This document shows positions 33,624 through 44,885 of a stretch of 64,000 bases of DNA, piece after piece. How positions within the stretch are numbered: the stretch's first letter is position 1; each line of letters begins with the position of its first letter. A program made the translations under genes and the position numbers. Location of the stretch: assembly GCA_020744425.1 (NCBI GenBank), contig JAGMUV010000004.1, positions 744,001 through 808,000 of the forward strand. The letters are read 5' to 3'. This DNA is from Dactylonectria macrodidyma (lineage: Eukaryota; Ascomycota; Sordariomycetes; Hypocreales; Nectriaceae). The notes under the pieces are model-generated. The model was not told the DNA's origin. It did not search any database and saw only the letters and a program-made list of their open reading frames with translations.

Positions 33624-36544
33624 TCAGATGGCATCCTCTTCAGTACGTAGGCCTGCATACTCGGTCCCTTGGTTCGCGGTGCTCAGACGTGCACATAAGC
33701 TCAGTAGGACAACTGTCTCGGTGGCTGCATAGTGGTTGAGGGCGTCGAGCAAGATCTGCAGGTGGCGGCTAAAACTGCCCTCTAAGCTGCGGATAGTCTC
33801 GAACAGGCCTTCGATACGGGCATCGGCGTCGGCTCCGGGGGCGGACGCGGTCGAGGCATCGTGGTTTGCAGAGGTGGAAGAGCGCTGGGCAGCCTTTGTC
33901 ATCTGGAAGCGCTTCCATTGGTCGGCTGTCATGGTCGGGGGTTTGTTGAAGCCGGAAAGGTCGGGGTCGGACTTCTCGAGCTCGCGGGTGAGGCGGTTGG
34001 TGTAAGCCGCAAAGATGGTGCATGTTTGGATGAGTTTGGAGTGGATCTAGGATAAGGCGGTTAGAGAGTCAGGGAAATCAAGGGAGTTGGTTCTTAGAGA
34101 CATACCCTCAGCAACTTGCTGTTGGTGAGCATGCACTCCTTGAGACAGGTATCCAGGAAGTCGACATGGTCCTGCATCAGCTCATCCACAGTTCGATTGA
34201 CGCCCCTGGAGCCTGTCGAACCCGCATTGCCCTCCTCCGTCTTGAGGCGCGACATGAACTTGGTCCAATTGGGTTCGATGACCTCGGAGGTGCAGAAGTA
34301 CAGCAATTGCTGGACAAAGACGAGCATGCGAGCTCGCAGGGTCCAGACGCGGCGCTTCCAGACCTCGAGGTTGCGAACGGAGCCCTTGTGGCCCCAGCTG
34401 ATGCCGCGCGTTTGCGTCTGCCAGGTGGCTGAGAGCTGAGACTCAACGTACCGCAGGGAGAGAAGAAAGCGGAAAAGGGCCTGGTAACGCCAGATGGTCT
34501 TGCGGCCGATGACAAGGGAGACGGGGAAGGGCACCGAGTAGTCGAGCTGTAGGGACGTGAAGCCGATGGCGTTCTTGTCCTTTTCGGTCGGCTCGTTGGT
34601 CAGGGGTTGGAGGGCCTCGCCTTGCTCGATACCAGTGATATTAACAACGCGCTGCAAGGAACGGATCAGGGGAGTCTCATTCTTCTCAACCTTGACGTCA
34701 TCTTTGAAGGGGTCCATAGAGACGATGCTGCCGGGCTGCCGGAGAACCAAGTCTAGCAGTGACTGCAGCTTGCCGGTGTTAACGGCCTTGACGGGTTTGC
34801 GCAATTCCGAGGCACCCAGCTCGAGGAAGTAGGAGAAGTAGTCTGATGGGTCAAGGAAGAAGTAGTGCTTGAGGGAGCGCAGGCGCGCAGGTAGGGCATG
34901 CGTGGTTAGAAGGAGTTGCATCAAGGACTCATTTGCGTGGGCGTAGGCATTATTGACGTTTTCGAGGAAGCGGCTGTCATCAAACGACATCGGCACGTCC
35001 TTGACAACCTTGCTGACGTCGACACCGCCGCATTCGCGGACCACATTGAGGTACTTGCCGGCTAGTAGGACCTTGTCCTTGACGCCTTCGAGTTGCGGCG
35101 GCACATGCTGGTCGAGGATGGTGTATCTTCGCTCCCAGTACTCGTCTGTGTAGTCCTGCTCGAGTCTCTCGCGACGAATACTCTTTTGCTCCTTGATCAA
35201 GAACTCTGCATGGGGGTCGTGGATCCCGCCGTGATGGAGCCACTCGTTGAGCATAACCATGTACGGCTTGCTGGCATCTCGTAGCAGAGATGTGAGAAGT
35301 GCTCGAGCCGCAGGGTCGCCTGACATGGACTCGAGCCGTTTCGTGACCAGGCCAAGAACGACACCACCCTTGCAGATCTTCTTGCCTGTCATGTTGCCGG
35401 GCATGATTTCGCCTCCGTCTTGCAAGTTCTTGATGATTTTATCATAATCGTCTTCATCATCCTCCTCCTCTTCCTCGGGCCAGTCGTCAAGCAAAGCGTT
35501 CTTTTTGAGCAGTTCATGTGCGAGCGAATACAATTGTAGCATCATTTGGCTCGTCGACATCGTGTGAATGTTGAGAACATGCACTGTGAATGTTTCGCTC
35601 GTCAGGAACTGCGTCTCGAGCTGTGCAATCATGACTAGATAGTCCTGTAGAAATTTGCGTATTGATGCGCAGAGGGCATGGTTAACAGCTCCAAACTCCT
35701 CGCGGCTCTGGACATCCACAAAGGCCTCGAGAGCGGAGTAATACGTCGCCATCTTCAACATCGACTGAGTTAGATCCTGCAAGCTAGGGTCGAGGCCGGG
35801 CAGGATCCTGAAAGCCGGACCGGATAACCTGTCTCTCTCCTCGTTTGGGTTGTATCCCTTGGCAAATCGAATGTACTGGCCTTCATATCCCATAAAGACA
35901 AAGAGGAGGTCTTCTACAATCGCGGCTTCTTGGAGCTCTAGGCTCAGCTCGCCTAGCGGTTTTGGTTGCGGGGCCTGCGGTACCGTCGAAGCAAGGGGAG
36001 GAATCGATATTCGGGAGGCCAAAGGGGCGGTCGTATGAGGTATCAGTGTGACTTCGGGATTCCATGGGGCTTTATACAGGGTTAGTCGTCGCCTCAATTA
36101 TCCTGACGGCCAAGTTGGGACGCTTTGAACGACATCACGGGATGGCATACCTTGCGGAGTCTCGGTCCTGGCCTTCAGTTCGGGGGTCTTGTGTCTGGGT
36201 GCGTCCGGTGCAGCCCTCGTCTCCGAGGGAGCGTTCCGACGATGCGCCCTCTCCGGGCTCGTGGTCCTTGGTATCACTCGCTCCACATGCGCCTCATAGG
36301 TGCGCTCCGTGACCCTCCTCTCCTCGAAGCGGCGCTCCTCGACATTCCTGCTACTGCTCCGCGGGTTTCCCGACGCCGTACGCTTGTGCATACCTGGGAA
36401 CGCGCCGGGACGAGGCGAGGGGCCTTTGCTGGAGTCGGAACGTTCGCTCTTGAAGCTGTTGCTCGCATGGGTGGCAGAGACGCGGGGCCGCTCGTCGCCC
36501 TGGCCGTTGGCTCGGGACGATGCTCGTGGTGCGCCGGATGCCAT
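33624..36544 (-). CDS. SPC97: gamma-tubulin complex component 2 (GCP2/Spc97)
   Basis: Core subunit of the gamma-tubulin small complex that nucleates microtubules at spindle pole bodies. Exons 36151-36544, 34106-36069 and 33624-34046; introns 81 bp (GTATGC..AAAG) and 59 bp (GTATGT..CTAG); 926 residues. Joins: RTETPQ|APWNPEVTL and SKLLR|IHSKLIQTCTIFAA. The N-terminal ~130 residues are disordered and Arg/Ser/Pro-rich. The GRIP1 region follows (AAIVEDLLFVFMGYEGQYIR; LMLNEWLHHGGIHDPHAEF-like core), with an acidic insert EEEEEDDEDDYDKI. The GRIP2, gamma-tubulin-binding half includes LLTTHALPARLRSLKHYFFL, SLQLDYSVPFPVSLVIGRKT and IWRYQALFRFLLSLRYVE, all typical of GCP2. Assignment to GCP2 rather than GCP3 rests on that core and is from family memory. 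Confidence 0.93.
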
Positions 36545-37483
36545 TTTGGCGGGCTACATCTGAGAAAGGGCCTATCGAAGTCCCAGCGCTGTGAATATCG
36601 ATATCGGATCGAAGAGGCTTGGATTGTGGCGGGGAAAGGAAGGATTGCGGGATGTTGAAACGAAGTTGGTATAAGTGTGTGCCCAATCGCGCTTTGGACG
36701 TTGACGTGGGCTGTGTCGCGTCGGCATAAATTGAGGGGACTGGCTGCTTGTTTGCTTGTCAAGTATGCTGTAATAGTCTATCTAGCCCGCCATTTCTGCA
36801 AGAGAGAGAAGAAAAATCATCGATGCTTCGGCTTTGCATACTTTGAGAAACGAATTCAACGAAACATCGTTTATATCGCCTATTAATTCCAATCCATTCA
36901 GAAGTTGCACGATTACTTGACATCAGCTATGTGAGATGAAGTCCTCGGGAAACAAGGGCATTCGCAACTGACCCAAACAGGCTAAACTCTGTGCGCTGGC
37001 AGGCCCTGTAAAACACAAGTGTGGCGGTGAAATCAACTGCCATGTGTGGCACGGACCAATGGGAGAGGTTACACACCCCAGAGAGTACCTGAAAGTTTCC
37101 CAAGTTACAGGGGCTACCTCCCACTGGGCTGTGGCGCTTCCAGGGCACTGGCAACTTGATAGCGAACTTTGATGGCGGGGCCTCACCTGTACCTAGTCTA
37201 GTAGTGGAGCTCTAGCACAGCTCTCAGTTGGGTTCGGTGTGCGCGCGGCTGCGGCTACGTAGGCGGAGTGCTTGCCTAGCAGCTCCAAACACCAACTCGA
37301 CTTCCACTCCACCAAAGCTCGCCGGTCGCCTTTCTTCAGCCGTCACATTCGCAACCCGCTCCAGCTCCGTCCACGCTCAATCCGCCATCTCACGTCCTCT
37401 CCCACGACTACTCGTCCTCGTCGCCGCCTCACAGCCTCTTCTCCCCGCCCGAGCGCATCTCTCTTTAGACCAACACCGCCAAG
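36545..37483. other. intergenic, divergent promoters of GCP2 and proteasome alpha5
   Basis: 0.94 kb between divergent genes. The 3' half (37230-37480) is CT/C-rich on the plus strand, as expected for the alpha5 leader. The frames there lack protein character. No further feature is seen. Confidence 0.6.
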
Positions 37484-38401
37484 ATGTTCATGGCAAGATC
37501 GGAATACGGCATGTTCAATCCCCTCCCTCCCCCGCCATCGACTGCTCCTAGTTCTCTCCTAGATTCCTCAGCTGCCTCATATCTCGCTACTCATACCTCG
37601 CATCCCACTAACCTCTTACCCGTCGCTACAGACCGGGGAATCAACACCTTCTCCCCCGAAGGCCGTCTCTTCCAGGTCGAATACTCCCTCGAGGCCATCA
37701 AGCTCGGTTCTACGGCTATCGGTGTCGCCACCTCGGAGGGTGTTATCCTCGGAGTCGAGAAGCGTGTCACCTCGACACTCCTTGAGACGTCCTCAGTCGA
37801 GAAGATTGTTGAGATCGACCGTCACATCGGCTGTGCCATGTCCGGCCTCCAGGCCGACGCCCGTTCTATGGTCGAGCACGCCCGCGTCGAGTGCCAGAGC
37901 CACGCCTTCAACTACAACGAGAACCTCCGCGTCGAGAGCTGTACCCAGGCTATCTGCGACCTTGCCCTACGCTTCGGCGAGGGTGCCGACGGCGAAGAGA
38001 CCATCATGAGTCGTCCCTTCGGTGTCGCCCTGCTCATTGCTGGCTTCGACGAGGACGGCCCGCAGCTCTTCCATGCCGAGCCTAGCGGCACCTTCTACCG
38101 CTACGACGCCAAAGCTATCGGCTCTGGCTCAGAGGGCGCCCAGGCTGAGCTCCAGAATGAGTACCACAAGGTCGGTTATTAAAATACTCCTCCCTCTCAG
38201 ACACCGATTGACAAGCGGGGCGGTTAGTCCTTGACCCTCGTCGACGCAGAGACACTAGTCCTCAAGACACTGAAGCAGGTCATGGAGGAGAAGCTAGACT
38301 CCAAGAATGTGCAGCTGGCGAGTGTGACCAAGGAAAAAGGCTTCAGAATATACACTGATGAGGAGATGGCCACGGTTGTGGAGCGGCTGCCAGCGAACTG
38401 A
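37484..38401 (+). CDS. PUP2: 20S proteasome subunit alpha5
   Basis: Structural alpha-ring subunit of the 20S proteasome (PSMA5). Exons 37484-37508, 37632-38170 and 38228-38401; 245 residues, the normal size. Intron 1 (37509-37631, 123 bp) begins GCATGT and ends CTACAG after a perfect ACTAAC branch site; splicing it gives [26 protein letters not shown], the invariant alpha5 N-terminus. Intron 2 (57 bp) has the unusual donor GTCGGT and restores [21 protein letters not shown]. Family marks: [58 protein letters not shown] and [12 protein letters not shown]. Intron 1 is a multiple of three with no stop, so unspliced RNA would encode a 41-residue insert ([16 protein letters not shown] and onward) that family structure argues against. 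Confidence 0.95.
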
Positions 38402-38676
38402 GCGAAATGAGGGTAATCAATGGCGAAATAGAGAAACGTCTTTCGAGCTTTTAAGATCAGAGCCCAACTGCTTGCTAGGGAGACATACACGCCAGATGTT
38501 GTACCCAAGAGGACTCGCAATTATGTATCATTAATGTAAGGGTACTAACAGTGATGGTACCGGACATCTAAACCTCCCCCTCGCACACAGTCTCCGATTC
38601 ATTCCCCGCTCTTCCCATCACAAGGTCTTGGGACTGATTATGATACTTTATGCACCCAGAATTCATTATAGGCTCA

Positions 38677-41600
38677 TCAATCATCATCATCCCCAATCGG
38701 CTTCTCTCCTTCCTTTGGCGACACCAACATGTCATCTTTGAGCTCCAAGAATTGAAGATCCTGTTCTACCCCAAGTAGTCCCAATGCGTATGAAGCCCGT
38801 TCGGACTTGGCCAGCACTAGACGCCGTTCCTCGCCGGGTCCTTGCTCTAATTCTCGAATTTTCCGGTCGATACGTCGAGGATTGTTCCAGACAGAAATCG
38901 GCACGCCAACTTCCTCCACTTGGACGTAGGGCGGGCCACGGCCCATATTGGCAGCCTTAATCCAAGCTGACTCGCAGCCGTCAGCGATCTGTCGTGCAGA
39001 CTGCCAACCCGTGAGGCGGGCTATGTCACGTAGCCGACGTACGACCCACTGGCGTTGAGCATCGTCTCGATACTAAAGCAATGTTAGTTAAACGGTCCGA
39101 CGGGAGGGACAGCAAGAAATGAGAGTGACATACCTCGATGGCTGCCACAAAAAGGCAGAAGCAGCTCTCAATGAAAGCTGCGCTGACAAGGGTGCTAATC
39201 TCAGTCATGTGGGTGCAATCTTCGGACATACCCGCAGCTATCTGTCCAAGCATTTTCGAGAAACCGTTCGTCTGTTTAGCTGCCATCCCGGCCGCCTGCA
39301 TTGCCGCCGGAGCCATCGACGGGTGAGTCCGATACAAGTGAATCATGCCCATGTAAAAGTTCATCCAGATTCCGGCAATGGAAAAAGTTCTATACTGTAA
39401 CGTCATCCCAAACGGCGACTGCCTTCGGTCCGAAAACTGGGGGTGGAGCGGCTGAAACTCTGGCCCCAGGCTTCTCTCAAAGGCTTCAAAACCCTCCTTG
39501 ATAGACTCCCATTGCTGGACGGCTATGTGAAAGCTAATGTCGGGGTCTTGGTCGTCGGTACCTTCACTCTGGGGAGAGGAATCGCGCGGGGGCGAAAACC
39601 CCATTGGGACCGTGAAGTTACCGGTTGTAGGCATGATCCCAACAAACGGAGGTGGAGATGGTGCTCCTGGGGGACCAGGTTTGTTTTGGCTTGCCCTTCG
39701 TTTTCGAGACACGTCCCTGGAGGAGAAATCTGCGAGTCGTCCAAGCAAGAGCATGAGATGGTCATATGTTCCATATCTTGTAATAAAAAAGTCAGCTTCA
39801 AACTCAATTCGAGCGGTGCGAAGGACGTTCTTACACGGCATCCAGTACAGAAATAGGGGCCCGAGGTGGACATTGAGTCCAGAATTCGTATTCCATGCTT
39901 CGGGAATATGTTAGCTTTGACTAGACTCCCACAGACCGAACTTACAATAGCTTAGTACCACCCAGCATACTCTGATATACATCCATCTTGCAGTACCACC
40001 AGAACAAGTCCCGCAAATTTTCGTATTGTTCGATGTCCTTATCTGTGACGAGGTGGCTCGCCGGGTCAAGGGGTTGGTCCTCGGCCAAGCAGTAATCCTC
40101 AGCGGCAATTTGATGTCCGGACAATTTCTGCAAAAGCTCATAGTCTAGGTCAAACAGTTTGCTTTGGGGAGTCGCGTTATATCCAGGAAAGAAGGAATTT
40201 ATCTGCTTCTGATCTTCGTTATCCTTTCTTCTCTGGGTGAGGCGCTTGATTGGCAAGCATTTCCGTGACATGTCTTTCAGGGGTATCTCGCGGAGCAGGA
40301 TCCTAGCGCCAAAGAGGTGGTTACACCATTTGGTGTGGTCCGACGACCAGACCTCGAAGTATGCAAGCAGAAGGGTGGCCGCGAGCGTGGGAGGTTGCGT
40401 CCGCCTCAACGGTTTATTGACATTCTTGGCTATTCTGCGAATCGCCAGGTGGTAGTGCTTCATAGCTGCAGTGGCTGGAATCTTTTGCAGCTTGGCAATT
40501 TGCAGACTGGCCAGGGCAAGAATGGCATGAAGCAGCGCAGGGTGATTGAAAGCGATAATTGGAAACGTGTCTAGAGAATAAGTCAGCTCGGTATCTGCTT
40601 TAGCATAGCTGCACACTCACAACTCCAGAGATTATTGGCTCTCTTGGGAGTCGAATCGTAGGTGTCTTCTTGGTCGAATGGATGTCGTTCGTACAGCGAC
40701 ATACTCGGGCCCGTAACCTGAATGAAATGCATGAATATAGCCAATATCCTAGCATCTTTGAGTTCTGATATCTGGGCAGAAGCCGTATATTCGGAGAGAA
40801 CGTTGCATTTGGCGAATGTGGAAAAGGCCCGAACCTGGGTACCTTGCGTATCCCATGTACCGTTGAACTGCTTGACTATCGGACCTAGAACCACTCTAGG
40901 ATCCTGCGTCTCATCATCTGATTCGCCCATTTCGGCATCTTCGTCCAGTGAGTCGTCGTCCAAAAACTGCCCGTGGATTACATCAAAAGGCTCGTCTCGA
41001 TCTTCATTCGTCCTATCGGTCATCGTTGGCCGTCTCCCAGTTGAATAGGCATCACCGACCGGCCCATCAGCAGTGGCAACGAGTTGTTGGGAGCGGTTAT
41101 CATGTTCAAATTTAACATATCCGGCTGTGGTCTGAGTGGAGGTTTGAGTGTTGCGTTGCGGATATGGAGGCTGAATCGGTTGACCTGGGTTGAAATCATA
41201 CGCTGCTGGCCCGGGCTGTCCGTGAGCAAAGTGTCCATAGGGCACACTCTCGTGCCCTGAATGTCCTTGGTAGCCAAAGGAGGGGGGCTTAGGGGCAATG
41301 ATAGGCAAGGGTCCTTGAGACGAATTTTTGGCCTGCATCTGGCTGACTAGATGTGAGGTTCCAGGAGGGTACATGGCCGGCCCAAACGGACCACCCTGGA
41401 TGGCACCCATTGGGTCCTTGAAAACTACGCGCTGACTGTAGCCCTCGCATTGCCGCTTGGATTTGATGCAATTGTTGCATGTCGGCCTGCCTTCGTCGCA
41501 TTTGATGCGCCTCCTGCGACAAGCTTTGGGCAGAGTTAGTTAGCAATGCTGTCATGAGAACACGGGTCTTGTGAATTGCTTACTTAAACATCCCGTTTTT

Positions 41601-41728
41601 GTCCGCTTTCTAATATTAGCCCTCTTGCGGTTCGGGTCGTCCCTTCCGTCATCGTCCTGCTGCGAAGAGGCCGGAGGAGGCTGTTGAGATGTCGTAGCCG
41701 TGGACGCCACACCAGAAGCTTGGTCCAT
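38677..41728 (-). CDS. Zn2Cys6 fungal transcription factor
   Basis: Six exons: 41584-41728, 40621-41523, 39946-40570, 39835-39897, 39134-39776 and 38677-39072; introns of 60, 50, 48, 58 and 61 bp; 924 residues. The ATG at 41726-41728 has the ideal context GCCGCCATGG. Intron 1 splits the zinc cluster: TKTGCL|TCRRRRIKCDEGRPTCNN, with Cys at 47, 50, 57, 64, 67 and 74 in the exact C-x2-C-x6-C-x6-C-x2-C-x6-C spacing. After it come a Gln/Met-rich and Pro-rich middle, an acidic patch (LDDDSLDEDAEMGESDDE), and the fungal regulatory middle-homology region (FNHPALLHAILALASLQIAK; WYCKMDVYQSMLGGTKLL). The 63 nt exon gives FWTQCPPRAPISVLDAV and joins YGTYDHLMLLLGRLADF; a competing read-through frame there is rejected. 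Target genes are unknown. The very long upstream gap suggests complex control. Confidence 0.9.
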
Positions 41729-44700
41729 GGCGGCAGTGTGGGAGAAGTGCGAGCCGTAACTAGCACGGGTCGATGGGTACCAATTAATTCACACAGACCT
41801 GTATCCAATTGGCAGATTTACATGATGCTCGCTGATGCGCTGGCTGAGTCGAGACAACAAGCTACGAAACCGAGGCCAGGGCAGAGTTTCGGCGCCCACG
41901 GGAAGTAAGGTGGAGCAGAAACAACGCCTAAGGAAAGGGATGGAAATAAATGTGAGTCTCTGACTAGTCGGGAGCAACAGAGTGCAAAAGCGTGCGAGAC
42001 CGTGCGAGAGCGACAAGGACAGGCACGCGCAAAAGGCGTGGGACGAGGAGAAAGCCGAGACAAGAAGGCGACGAGTGACAAAACAAAAGGAGAGAGGGGG
42101 GAGAGGTAAATGACACGGGTGCCAGGATGAGGGGAGAAGGCACAGAGAATGTCTTGGCTCCAGAAACGCGGAGGGCGGATTATATGCGGGAGGCGGAGAG
42201 GAGCGAGGCACCAGCGGCCAAAATGGGTTTGTCTATAAGGAAGCTTCCTGGGGGAAGTGAAACATGGTTGTGTAACTCGACGGTCGGCGGTTTACCAATC
42301 CAGTTCGGGGACCGGCGGGCGCCAGCGGAGCAAGAGGAGAATCAAGGGTGGAGGACGGCAGGTCTTTTGCAGGTCTTTTTGCAGAGGTCTTTGCAAGTCT
42401 TTGAATGCCTGTGTGTGTGCCTTGTCTCTGTGCTTGTGGTCCGTGTCTAGGCTCTTGTCTCTTGTCTCTCTAAGTCTCAACGGAGAGCGGGTCGAAGCCC
42501 CGAGCGGTTGGTGCAATTGTTGCGCTATGCAGCGCAGGGGGGCCTGGGAAAGTGGTAAGGAAGAGTGGAAGACCGGTAGGCATGCAGGGAGAGCCAAGGG
42601 AAGAAAGGCAGTTAGGTGAGTGACCTCGCCGGCTGTGAGGTGACTCTGAATCGAGAGCTTGCGGGCGAGCGAGTGAAAGTGAAGGTGGGAGCGTCAAGGC
42701 CGAGGCGCAAGACTGCCGCTAGCGGGATAATACTAGACGGAGGGGGCGTATTCTAGATTGGATGGTCAAGGAAGGGTTTACACTGTGGGGCATTGGCAAT
42801 GGTGGCAATTGGCAGCAAGAGGCCCGATGTCCGTTATGGAACGCCTTGCACACTGCAACAGGTGCAGAAACAGTGGGATGGGGTGCAGAGCACTTGTGTC
42901 GGTAGTGTGATCCAAGGTAGCTAAGCTTGCTAAGGTACTATAGCTAGCTCTAATGTAGGTAAGGCAGCTAAGGTGAGGGTCGGAGGATGGGTGGGGGAGT
43001 GGAGTTGACGAGAGTTGGGAGTTGGAGGGGTAGGAGAAGCAATATGCACGAGAAATGGCAGTCGGTCCGGTGAATTGCGGCTCACGATGTTGCCGGTCGA
43101 CACCCAGGGATGCAGCGGTGTGAAGAAGAAGAGGAGGGGAGAATGTGCGGGGGTAGAGAGAAAAGAACAGAAGCAGCAGCTCCAGCTCTAGCGTAGATAA
43201 GCCAGAATGGGAGAAAAGAAAAGGAACAGGCGGAGGAGTGGGAGGAGGAGCAGGATGAGACACAACCAGAGGCAGACACACAAGTCGACACACGACAAGC
43301 AAGACACACAAAAGAAAGCAAAAGACGCCGCGAGATCAGATCAAAGGCATTGGATGTGAGGCAACGGCACCACTGCGGGCAAGAGGAATGCAGAGATGGT
43401 GGGTATCACCAAAAACCACAGCCGGACAAGGGTCAGGGCGAGGAGGGATAGCTTGAGTGGGTGACATGGCTCATGGCTGGTGGCTGGCTGCTGTTTCTTC
43501 TGCCTCTGCCAGATCGAGAGGGGAAACAGGGACAGGCCGAGGCCGAGGCCAATAGCAATGGCAATGGCAATGACAGGGTGGACTTGGACTTTGGACTTGG
43601 ACTAGGGACAAGGTGCCAGGAAGCCAATGCAATTCATCTGTGGTGGGGTCAAAACATCGCAGCATCTTTTGTAGAAAGGGACATATCGTCCGCGTAATTT
43701 TGCATCCACACGGCTTCCCAGATAACAGCGACACACAGACGGTGTAGTTCAAAAAGGCCGTTACGTGGAACCGAGGCCCAGTAAGTGAAGGGTCAGTCTA
43801 TCAGCAGGTACCTAGGTACTTACCCAATTACCTAACGTAGGTACCTACGAGACTACAACATGGACTTGTCAATCATAATGGACGCCAAGTGGATGTGTCC
43901 GGAGTACAGTACATAGCAGCCCGTTGGGGGAAAATAAAATACAGCGCACCATGTACGTATGCAGTTCAACTGGGTCCGTCCGGAGCACAGTACGCATGTG
44001 TCGAGCCAAGCCCCCATTGATGTCACCACCAACCCAACCCGCCTTAGCATGTCCGGCAGACAGGTCCTACCCAACGTGGGAGTGGGTTCCTACCCCCTTC
44101 GTAGGCTGGAGGCCTGTAACAACTAATGGACGAGCCCCAACAAGACCCCAGTCCAGCTACTCCAGTCTGGCAAGTTGCAGTGCGAACCTGCATGCACATC
44201 GACAGACTGGAATCACTGGATGGATCATGGACCGTTGGCGAGTTGGTTAGATGGGTCCAGATGGTAGATTGCAGATGGTTGGCATGCCGTGCCGTGTTAC
44301 CGTTTTTTACATCCACTCGATCCCTTACCCTCATTCGTCGGCCGAGTGCCTCGCACCCTTTTACTCACATGCTCCCGCCTCTCGTCAAGAGCGGTCCTGA
44401 TCCTATTCCTGGACAGCACCAGGCGGTGTCGAGGTCTCACACACGGACATGTCTCCCTCTCCCCTCCTGCCCGTTCCTCATTCTTACGTGGCTCTACGTA
44501 CATAGTACATACGTCGTAGTGCACCTCAATATCCATCCCCGTCTCCATCTCCATGTCCAAGCCTTAATAATGCCTCCTCTCACTCACTAGCGCATCACAC
44601 GGCTACTTTTATTGTCTAGTGCCACCAGCGTGTAAGTTACAGCCCTACAGGCAAGGTTCCCAGTGGCTGGTAGCTGGTGAACCGCCGGCGTCAGGTCTCG

Positions 44701-44849
44701 CAACCACCAACACTCAGACAGCGAGGCGAGGTGGATGAACCTAGAGTGCTTGCTCGGCCAGTGCGTCCGTCTCATTAACCTTATCCCCGCTCGACTGGTC
44801 CTCGACAGGGTCAAGGCCTAGCCGCCTTCCGTCCATCCACGCATGTGCG

Positions 44850-44885
<36 letters not shown>

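Noticed and set aside
37484..38182. Continuous 232-codon reading of proteasome alpha5 including the 123 bp insert
   Set aside because: The insert breaks the invariant SEYDRG join and has full branch and acceptor signals; a GC-AG intron explains it. The frame also ends early inside intron 2.
39026..39841. Read-through frame MPCKNVLRTARIEFEADFF in the Zn2Cys6 gene
   Set aside because: A GTAAGA..GCTGAC..ACAAG intron at 39777-39834 removes it and gives the more family-like DAV|YGTYDHLMLLLGR.
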